DNA of 64,000 nucleotides from Sepiola atlantica (taxonomy: Eukaryota > Mollusca > Cephalopoda > Sepiida > Sepiolidae), in assembly GCA_963556195.1 (NCBI GenBank), contig OY744525.1, forward strand, positions 28,540,769-28,604,768, written 5' to 3'. Made by a program: the position numbers and the translations under genes. Shown here in pieces: positions 55,339-64,000 of this stretch. The notes beneath the pieces are model-generated. The model worked only from the letters and a program-made list of their open reading frames with translations, made no database searches and was not told where the DNA came from. Each line of letters starts with the position of its first letter. Within the stretch, counting starts at the first letter, position 1.

Positions 55339-57379
55339 TATTTGCCAGAATGATGAATTTGCCAGAACACTCTATTACTCGGATGTCCCAAAATACTATG
55401 TGTGGCAAAATAAGAAATGGCAAAGAAGAAAAATGGGTAGAAGAATAGTTGATCACCCAGGAGTTTTTGAAGCGAATATTCTTGGTCGTATGTACACAGT
55501 CTCACCAAATAGTGGTGAATTGTACTTTTTGCGGCTACTACTTCACCATGTAAAAGGACCTAATTCTTTTGAATCTCTGCGAACTGTAGCAGGTCATATA
55601 TGTCCATTATTTAAAACTGCTTGTAAAGAAAGAGGATTACTGCTTCATGACAACCACTGGATACAAACAATGGAGGATGCAGATAAAACGAAAATGCCAA
55701 GAGCGATAAGGGATCTGTTCATTGTGATACTTTTAAACACAGAATGTTCAAATCCTCTTGAGTTGTGGGAAAGATTTTCCAACTCTATGGCAATGGATTA
55801 CTACAATGCAATGCAAATCCAAGTCAACAATCAGAACATGGTCAATAAAAATGCCATCAACAACACGTTGAGGTACATAAATGATAAACTTTGTGCTGCT
55901 GACAAATCACTGCAAGATTTTGGATTGCCTTTGCCTCAGAATTTACCTAATGTGATTCACATAAATAGAGCCATAATGGATGAGCAAAGTTACAATATAG
56001 CAGAGCAAATAACATATGTAAAGACACATCAACATTTATTAAATGACGAACAATCGATCATCTACAACTTTATATGCAGTTGCTTAAACACAGGCTCTTC
56101 TTCATTGATTTTCATCGATGCTCCAGGAGGCACAGGAAAGACCTTCTTAATAAAACTTCTTCTTTCAAAAGTAAGGAGCTTAGGACAAATTGCACTGGCT
56201 GTAGCATCATCAGGTATTGCTGCAACATTGATGCCTGGTGGTCGCACTGCTCATTCCAGATTCAAGCTTCCTCTCAATGTAAGAGAAAATGATGTTTGTA
56301 ATTTTGATAAACAATCAGAAACAGCCAACTTGATAAGGGCAGCAAAAATTATTATTTGGGACGAATGTCCAATGATAAGAAGGGAGAGTTTAGAGACGTT
56401 CGACAGGACTCTCAAGGATATATGTGGAAACAATGAAACATTCGGAGGGATATTGACGGTGTGCAGTGGTGACTTCAGGCAACTACTACCAGTCATAAAG
56501 AGAGGAAATGGTGCTGACATTTACAATGCTTGCATCAAAGAGTCGTTTTTGTGGCGTAAATTTAAGAAATGTTATTTAAAACAAAACATGAGAGTTCAAG
56601 ATGATGATGATGAATACTCTAAATTTATTATAAAGATTGGTGAAGACAAACTTGAAAAAAATGAAAATGGTGAGATTGAACTGCCTGAAGATTTGATAAT
56701 CCGTGCAGATAATGTTGACCAATGCATTGAATACATTTATCCTTCGTTTGACAATCTAGAAATGTTTGCGGAAAATTGCATATTAGTACCATTTAATGAT
56801 ACAGTTAGAGCAATAAATCATAATTGTATTGAAAAATTTCCTGGACAAGTCAAAGAATATTTGTCATTTAATTCTGTTCTTGAAGGAACAGAAGCTACAC
56901 ATTACCCAACAGAATTTCTTGATTCGATAGAGTTATCAGGATTACCTCCACATAAACTTGAACTCAAGAAAGGAGCTCCAATCATATGTATGAGGAATAT
57001 TGATCCACCACGCTTATGTAATGGTACAAGACTAATAATAGAGGAGCTGTATAATAATTTGATTGTTGCTAAAATTATTGCATCACAGTTTGAAGGAGAA
57101 ATCGTTTTAATTCCAAGATTGAAAATGGTTTTATCTGACGGTGACAATATTCCATTTGCCAGAGTCCAGTTTCCTATACAATTAGCATTTGCTATGACTA
57201 TTCATAAGTCTCAAGGACAGACCTTACATAAAGTTTTAGTTTATCTAGACAAACCTGTCTTTCAACATGGTCAACTATATGTTGCACTCAGTAGAGTTAA
57301 GCGAAAGGAAAACATAAAAGTTTTTTTAAAACACTCAAATTGTACAAAAAATGTTGTAAATAGAAAAGTATTGTCTTAG
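55326..57379 (+). CDS. Helitron Rep-helicase, C-terminal PIF1-like helicase part
   Basis: This continues the same protein after the T-run. The first bases read NICQNDEFARTLYYSDVPKY in frame, so the intact protein would be about 1,520 residues, normal for an animal Helitron. Superfamily 1 helicase motifs are in order: FIDAPGGTGKTFLI (Walker A, about 56122), ASSGIAATLMPGGRTAHSRF, IIWDECPM (Walker B, about 56350), VCSGDFRQLLPVI, KGAPIICMRNIDPPRLCNGT and FAMTIHKSQGQTLHKVLVYL, then GQLYVALSRV. It unwinds DNA during rolling-circle transposition. Only the one T-run shift breaks it, suggesting a young copy or a sequencing error. The Met at 55400 is not the true start. Confidence 0.95.
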
Positions 57380-57660
57380 TTTTAGTGACCTTATTATTAG
57401 CATATAAATACAATATTTATTTGCTGTACAATAAGTGCTTAAGCACCCGTGCTTTTCAGCGATACATATTCAATAAAATAAATGGATTAATATAAATAAT
57501 CTGGATACAAGAGAGTTAGAACCTGATAAGAAGTCTCAATTAAGCGAAAGGATAACAAAAGTTTTCTTTAAAAAACTTTAATTGTACAAAAAATGTAAAT
57601 AGAAAAGAATTGTCTTAATTTTATTGACCTTATTATTAACATACAAATTAAATATTTTAC
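57299..57660 (+). repeat. Duplicated 3' tail of the Helitron gene
   Basis: 57542-57660 repeats 57299-57420, which is the last ~80 bp of the helicase frame plus its 3' flank (AAGCGAAAGGA, TTGTACAAAAAATG, GACCTTATTATTA). Several substitutions and small deletions distinguish the two. The second copy is non-coding. Confidence 0.85.
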
Positions 57661-58077
57661 ACAATGGGTACTGAATGTTTGCTTAAATTAAATGAAAAAA
57701 GTTACATTTTATTTTCATTTTCTATTTAAAAAGCCATTATTAACATGTGGAGAGTGTTTTTTTATTATTCTGTACTTTCAACTAACAATTTCATTTAAAA
57801 GATGATATATCAAAATTTGAATTTAACTATAATAAGTATTATGGTACCTGTTCAGTGCATATTTACCTATAAGTATGGCCAACCACTTATAATTCAGTAA
57901 CTGTGATTAAAAAAAAACAATTATAATAAACAGAACGACTCATAGAAATCTATCTATATTCTTTTTTCATTTTAATATACTTTCATAGAAATGCTTCTGT
58001 TATGTAAAAAAAACCTATTTTCTTTATGCCACAAGTGTTACGCTCATACATGAATTCCATAGCTAATATAACAAACT

Positions 58078-58103
58078 GACCCAACGGGTCACGGGTGGTC
58101 TAG
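58078..58103 (+). terminator. Helitron 3' terminal hairpin and CTAG end
   Basis: GACCC (58078-58082), loop AAC, GGGTC (58086-58090), then ACGGGTGGT and CTAG (58100-58103) followed by T. A short hairpin about 10 bases before CTRR is the rolling-circle termination signal of Helitrons. Confidence 0.88.
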
Positions 58104-58240
58104 TATATATATATATATATGTGAATTTTTGGTGGTACTAAAGTTAAATACGGCAAGGAATATAGACATTTGTGTCATTTTTTATGTTATAGGAGTATGA
58201 AATTGAAACCGATAAAAACGAGGGGAAAAGTATACATATA
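58104..58240. repeat. Short (TA)n and spacer
   Basis: TA dinucleotides from 58104 to about 58120, right against the Helitron end. Confidence 0.8.
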
Positions 58241-58290
58241 TAAAACTGCTATGTCGGCTTTCGTCCACACTCATCAGAGTAAAAACGTGG
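58240..58290 (-). ncRNA. Partial hammerhead-like motif (minus)
   Basis: On the minus strand CTCTGATGA is followed by GTGTGGAC, in which GT and AC can close a GTGG loop, and then GAAAG. This is a near-canonical core with G10.1-C11.1. The stem III side (CCGACATAGCAG) does not pair well, so this copy is probably mutated. Confidence 0.3.
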
Positions 58291-59160
58291 AAGTAAATAC
58301 AATTAAAACTTAAAATATCGAGTGAAATAAAGATAAGTGACAGTTTATGGAAATAAATTGGGGGAGGTCACAAGTGGATCACATTGAGTGCTAGAAGCCA
58401 CTCCATTTGTTTATATAGGTAGGGTTTTTATGATTAAATATAGATTGTTACCAGGACTTTTACGTAAAATAACGAATTTATTTCATTACAGAGAAACTGT
58501 CACTTGTGTCAGTCGATGCACATTCAGGTCTATTCATGAGATGTTGAGCAAGAACTGCCCCAGATGTGTTGAAGTTTATCAGTCTGACTGATAAACCTCA
58601 TTCTTTGAATTCGATCATTCTACCTTCGGACTACTACACACACAGGATGAACGAACTCTATAATAATCAGCTTCTTAACAACATTTAGACTCCTAAATAC
58701 TTTGAGTATTCATTTTCAAGAAAATTATTTCCAATACAACAGCTGTTTTGTTTTTGACGTGTTTTTGACGATGACAACCCTAACTCTTCGTTTTCTTCTC
58801 AACAAAATGTTATTATATTTTTTCAAAGTTAAATATTGCTGATAATATGTACAATTACATTATCGGTTTTTATCTTCTGATGAAAAGAGATTGTCTTTAG
58901 AAAATCCATGGATTAAGGATATAAAACTCGTTGCTTTGAACTTCTTATGTTTTAATAAATATTGTATCTTTACAATTTTTTATTCATATCTTTACTCTCT
59001 TTTTAAATATTGTATAGTTACACTTTTTTTATTATCATCTTTCATATCTTGCTCTATTCAATATATTGAGCTTTATATTATCACGATAGATTATTATTAA
59101 ATGATAAATTGCTTATCTATAATGTAATTTAATATTCTAATATTATATATATCTACATAC

Positions 59161-59201
<41 letters not shown>

Positions 59202-59530
59202 GTAAATCATCCTTATTTAATTTGTATTAAATAAGGTATACATTTCATTGAAATTGGACCTATTTGAATTTTCGGTGTACATATTGGTTTAAATTTTAGA
59301 GTGTGTGTAAAACCGCTCATGTCTACCTAACGGAAAATTACAATTTTGTTCAAACTTTTTCAAAAAATAATTTGAAAACTTTTTTACTATACATTATTTT
59401 GTAATTCATAATGTTTCCCTCTAATGATAAATTTATTATTTAGAAATGTCCGGATATAAGAGCTTAAAATTCATCTAATAAACATATAGAATAAACAATG
59501 TTCAAGTTTGAATGATAATCTTTTTTGTTT

Positions 59531-59572
<42 letters not shown>

Positions 59573-59591
59573 CTGATCAATTTCCTAACAT

Positions 59592-59622
<31 letters not shown>

Positions 59623-60386
59623 TATAATTAATTTACTTCATCGATCTTTTATGTTAAACGATTTAACTCATCAATATCGATCAGTTAAAATTTATTTTAT
59701 ATTGATTTCTAATTTCAGACATTTATTCTGAATCAGATATTTACGATTATATTTATCGTTTGAATATAAATCGATTAACAATTGAAATTAATTTTATATT
59801 TCATAAATTGTGAATCAATCAATTGATTTCTGTATTTCGAATCTGATATCATTCGATGCCAGTTTGTTCCTATTAGTCTTTTCTTCATTTAATATAAGGC
59901 ATTTGGGAAATAACACATTTCGACATGGAACTGAAGTAGAGATTCGATAGTAGTTTATATACACTCACTGTTTGCATTTATTGTACGACATATCAAGGCA
60001 GAGTTTAACGCTTATTGCTAACCGTCCATCACATATTATTTATTGGTTAAAGTTATTTATTTTTACCAACACTGATACAAGATGGAGAAATACAGGGACT
60101 TAAAAAGAAAGTTGACCTGTGGATGTTATAACGTAATATTTTGTGCTGTTGAGTTTCCTTGTAAGCTATTTGTATCAGCAGCTTGGTCAGTTTAGAATTA
60201 AACGCTGAAAAAGAGCCACAGCCAGCAAACGCCACATGGAGATAAACGAACAATGTGCAATGTGGCTATTGACAAGAAGTAATAACATTATCTATATAAT
60301 AGCAATCAAAAAGTGTTAACTGTATAGTTATCTCTGCGAGAAGTAAAAGACAGTTTTCGATAAGAGCACGGTTTCACACAACGAAG
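58291..60386. other. No gene seen; AT-rich with (TA)n tracts
   Basis: (TA)n occurs at 59168-59199, 59536-59571 and 59592-59621. An 11-bp perfect inverted repeat, GTTTATCAGTC/GACTGATAAAC, lies near 58574-58597. No domain is recognised in the short frames. Confidence 0.5.
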
Positions 60387-60494
60387 ACGTGAGACGCCCA
60401 GCCGTTAAACGGCACGTGAGACGCCCAGCCGTTAAACGGCACGTGAGACGCTCAGCCGTTAAACGGCACGTGAGACACTCAACTGTTAAACGTT
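60387..60494. repeat. 27-bp tandem repeat, four units
   Basis: The unit is ACGTGAGACGCCCAGCCG followed by TTAAACGGC. The first two units are identical, the third differs by one base, and the fourth is diverged. Being a multiple of three, it yields an Arg/Leu/Thr-repeat frame on the minus strand. I take that as a by-product. Confidence 0.92.
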
Positions 60495-61423
60495 TAGCGG
60501 TTTCGATTTTATTCAACACTTTATTGAGTTGATGATTGAATTGAATTCAGACAATGTGGTCTCACATCAGTGAGGGGCCGATACGCGAAGAAAGCTGTTG
60601 GGAATGAAGGCTCTGAAACTGTGTATATTCTCTCCTGATACACGACCTTATCTGGAGGCAGAAATAAAATAGTTCGCTAGTTGAAACGGCTGAGAAAACA
60701 TGATTATATACAAGCCCACAATGAAACCTGTTCATTTTCAAACAGCAATATCTTCTGTTATACGCTCGCTTCATAGCGAGTTTTATTCTGTACCTTCAGC
60801 TGAATGCATGTTGATTTTTCATTTATTATTAAGACAGTTAGCGTAATACACTCTAATTAGTCGCACTTTTTATTGATTCACCCTTCGAAAACGAAATCCG
60901 AACTTGTATGCAAATGAAGTCTCAACTGATCTAAATGGTGATAACAGATAAATCTGAACTCACATGATGTCGGGTTACCTTGGTGAAAGTAATATAAGCA
61001 ACTGGGTGTATAGAGGCTTGTTTTGTCTATGAGCTGTTAACGAACCCCTATAACATATTGCAATAATAGGTCGTCAAATGGGAAGAAAATCTAAGCCTTT
61101 CTATAAATTACAAATACTATATTTATTTGTGTGACCTATACCGTTGGATGTAAGATGCCGAAAATAAAAACAGTGCCACAATGACTCAACTTATATGGTT
61201 ACAGCTGAGGGAAATCTGAACTCATGTGGTAACGAATTCACTTTTTGTTTTAATAATCATCTGTGCCCGGGGGCAACTTGAGAATAAAGGATAACTAGAT
61301 CGATATATAATGATCACCTTTACGAAAAGATCGGACACAATGGACTAGATTGGGTAGAAGATTACTTAAAACGAATTGAATATTTAAGATAACGGTTCGA
61401 CAATATTTGTCCACATTAGACTT
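60495..61423. other. No gene seen
   Basis: Unique-looking sequence without recognisable features. Confidence 0.45.
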
Positions 61424-61577
61424 GATGACGACCATGCTGTAGTCGGTTGTGAAGCAGACTCATGGTATCTTGTTCCACAGATGGAATGTTGTAGGAAAAC
61501 AACTTTTTTCATGGAAGTTTCCTTTGGTTTTTGGTGAAAAGAGAGAGAGAGAGAGAGGGAGAGAGAGAGAGAGAGAA
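61424..61577 (-). repeat. Relic of the 115-bp repeat family, then (GA)n
   Basis: On the minus strand GTGGAACAAGATACCATGAG, then TCTGCTTCACAACCGACTAC and AGCATGGTCGTC resemble the 5168-5284 unit. A (GA)n run lies at 61541-61577. Confidence 0.5.
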
Positions 61578-62306
61578 GTTCATTAATGTGGTTGTAGCGA
61601 TACGAGTTTTTGGTGTGAATGCTCTACATGGATGTACCGGGATTGGCTCTCACTCGATTACCTACCGTGGACATAACGATACAGTAAAGAGATGCAACAT
61701 CTCTTCTGTGTGAAAGAGGCTGTAGGGATGATTAGAAATCATCCCCACTAGATTAGGGAGTCGATTTCGTACTCTGTCAAGACAGATCAAAAGTGACGAC
61801 AGCAGTACTACATGTGAAAGTAATATGAGCAACTGGCTTTGAAGTCGGTATATTATCACCAAGTCCACACCTAAAATACATGAGGTTCCGTCCATTCAAA
61901 TAAAATCCCTTCCATCGTGAAAGAATATAGAGCCGACGTTGCTTTTCATGCTTGTTTTTCTCTCTCGCTTTTAGATTTAAGATACGACTCAGGACAGACT
62001 CACATTTCAACACCCCAGATAGATTTCCCCCGCCCCCAAATATTCTAAGGTAGAAAAAATTGGTACGTAAGCATAAAACGGGGTCGGTGAATCTCTGCGA
62101 ATAATGTAAAAATATTACTCGTGAATCTACACAGATGTCTTTTTTTATTGATTTTTATAGGACGGAAGCTATCGATGACAAAATCGACTTCATTTTATAA
62201 AAAGTACAGATAAAACTATACGCTTCCTATATTACTGATATGTGTTTGAAAGAAGACAAATGGAAAACAGGTTAGAATGCAGGAGAAAAACACAAAACAA
62301 GAGATT
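61578..62306. other. No gene seen
   Basis: Short frames only, with no domain or repeat recognised. Confidence 0.45.
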
Positions 62307-62345
62307 TGACCGGTTTCGTTCGTATTATCGAACGTCCTCAGAAAA
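62307..62345 (-). ncRNA. Hammerhead-like motif (minus)
   Basis: On the minus strand CTGAGGA (62341-62335) is followed by a perfect 6-bp stem CGTTCG/CGAACG with an ATAATA loop (62334-62317). The last G of the stem doubles as the G of GAAA. Then comes the palindrome ACCGGT (62314-62309) and C at 62308 as the cleavage-site base. Only three TTT/AAA pairs support stem I. It shares the GAAACCGGTC word with the foldback at 43029-43403. Confidence 0.4.
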
Positions 62346-64000
62346 AGTGAAGATTTGGAAACAATATTATTTTATTTTGAAGGCACACACATGGGAGAAG
62401 GAAAAGATGATCTGATTGGACCATATGAGAAAACCCTTAGTTACATTGAAATATGATTTGACAAGTAGGTGACATATTCCTCTTTATTTCTCATTCTTTT
62501 TTTATATACCTTCATCCATGTTCCTTTTCTTTTCTATTTTCGCACCCACTGAGCTAGCATAGGGTGGTGGTAGGCGAAGGGGGTAAAGGCGATAAGAGGG
62601 AAGAAGACAGAGAAACTAGCCAGGATAAACACACATAAAGTGGAAGATATATATATATATATAAGCATGCATACAATTATGTATATAAATATATATTAGT
62701 ATAAATAAACACAAACTAAACAATCATAGCATAGGGGTGGTCATGAAATTGATACACCGAACACAAGCCTCCAAAAATTAATCGGAAAATATCAAAGATA
62801 GGTCTGCTTATTCGTCTTGTTCTTTGTTTTTTTTTCCTGCATTTTAACTTGTTTTCCGTTTGTCTTTTTTCAAATATTTTGTCATTTCATTTTCATGACT
62901 TATCGTGTACATTACCCCATTACTTATATGTATATATGAATTGGACTGTTTTGCTAAATATTTATGTTGGCATGTCATTGAAAGCAATACATAGGAATCA
63001 TCCTTATTTAAGAATAGAAAATAATATATTTGAGAACTCTGACATAGTTTCGGTTACAGATGGAATCTATTTCTTCGATATAATAATATACATACGTATA
63101 AGTCCATTGTCGTCTGTCTGTAACATAGCGTAGATAACAAAGTGGCCGATGCTGTCACGTAGTCTTGTATTTAAGAGGACCAGGTAGTCGTATTTTACGT
63201 AGATACAAATAAGTCGCCGAAGTTTTCGGTGGTCACGGACGTTTTCATTTATCTGTGTTTCGTCGGAAATACGATGCGCCCACATTTATCAAATACGAGT
63301 TATCGCATCACTTATAGTTTCTTCATGAGAACGCACGTGCGTGAAACTACAAAATATTTTTTTCTAAGAAGACAACGATACACGTTTTACGGTTCACAAA
63401 TTTATTGATATTATATCTCCCTGGCAAGGATTTCGTAAAACCGTAATTGTTGATAGGCGACCTTTCCCTCTCAAGTTGATTTGAAAACGGACATCTGTTA
63501 TTTATTCGACAGTCGTTGTGACGTCATTCACGAAATCTAATCTCTTCCCCTTGTAACTATACAACGTGTCTATCTATCAGGTAATCTAAGTCTGTCTATC
63601 TACATCATTATACTAATAACAGGTTGTAACGGAATTTCCGTTCGTTTTTTTAAAGATACTAAAACAATAAAAACGCAAACAGACACCGAGACAAATATAT
63701 TAATCTATATTTGTCTTCTGTGTATCGTCCCATACGTAACCACTGTATATTTATATATTGGATATTCGAGACGAATTTGATATTTTATATTCGTTCATTT
63801 TAGAAGCATTTGAAGTATTTTAAAGTTAAACATCTCTTTCTGCGTATTATCAATAGGTTTGGGAGCTGGAGATCATGGGCGACTAAAATGTATCCGACTA
63901 TTTGAAAAGAGTGATTTGCATCATAATCATTCGCGCCGGATTAACCAATTTCACCCGTTTAGCTGCAGCTGAATTTAAATGGTCAACGTCTTTCTTGGAA
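62346..64000. other. No gene seen
   Basis: AT-rich sequence with a small (TA)n tract at 62646-62662. I recognise no coding domain, RNA gene or mobile element up to the window end. Confidence 0.45.

Larger units (their letters stand above)
51762..58103 (+). mobile_element. Helitron (rolling-circle transposon)
   Basis: The single long Rep/helicase gene (52816-57379) is flanked by non-coding ends. The 3' end is clear: a GACCC-AAC-GGGTC hairpin (58078-58090), a 9-base spacer and CTAG at 58100-58103, followed by host T. The 5' end is obscured by (TA)n (51764-51845). The last A-TC junction before it, at 51761-51763, is a candidate 5' TC terminus, and ACTACTAAAACTCTATTG after 51845 is element-like. 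Helitrons insert between A and T without duplicating the site, which fits both candidate ends. Confidence 0.85.

Overview
This window looks like transposon-dense, intergenic DNA from an animal genome. It is AT-rich, packed with long (TA)n, (ATT)n and other simple repeats, and I see no convincing host protein-coding gene, tRNA or rRNA gene. The repeat mix is a GIY-YIG Penelope-like element, a Helitron with an STPR-like N-terminus, jockey-like and REL-endonuclease LINEs, a decayed mariner, tRNA-like repeats and a SINE-like family with a U2 snRNA head. It is compatible with a mollusc, and I would guess an octopus-like cephalopod. That guess is inference and not proven by the sequence.

Layout: 1-11.3 kb holds microsatellites, foldback repeats, U2-headed SINE copies (5.4 and 9.5 kb), 3' ends of a jockey-like LINE (4.5 kb +, 8.3 kb -) and a 115-bp tandem repeat interrupted by one SINE. 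11.35-18.23 kb is a nearly intact Penelope-like retroelement. Two ~1.78-kb, nearly identical pyrimidine-rich direct repeats (pLTRs) flank a reverse transcriptase plus GIY-YIG endonuclease reading frame, and each pLTR carries a hammerhead-ribozyme fold. 18.3-36 kb holds LINE fragments (20.6-22.2 kb -, 24.5-25.1 kb + relic, 27.45-28.15 kb +), SINEs, minisatellites and tandem repeats. 36.1-36.7 kb is a solo-LTR-like insertion, 37-38.1 kb a mariner pseudogene (-), and 40-42 kb a degraded REL-endonuclease LINE (+). 43-46 kb holds foldbacks and segmental duplications. 46.8-49.73 kb is the longest copy of the jockey-like LINE (+). 49.75-50.2 kb is a 160-bp tandem triplicate. 51.4-51.74 kb is a foldback with a hammerhead-like motif in its loop. 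About 51.8-58.1 kb is a Helitron with a Rep/helicase frame broken only by one extra T in a T7 run. 58.1-64 kb is mostly unannotatable AT-rich DNA with a 27-bp tandem repeat and two more hammerhead-like motifs.

The most interesting theme is self-cleaving RNA. A clear hammerhead fold sits twice in the Penelope pLTRs, and weaker motifs built on the CUGANGA ... GAAA plan recur in foldback or (TA)n-linked repeats. The second theme is that mobile or foldback units repeatedly lie against (TA)n tracts. The Penelope element and the Helitron look young: the two pLTRs are almost identical, and the frames are interrupted mainly by one-base changes in or near homopolymers.
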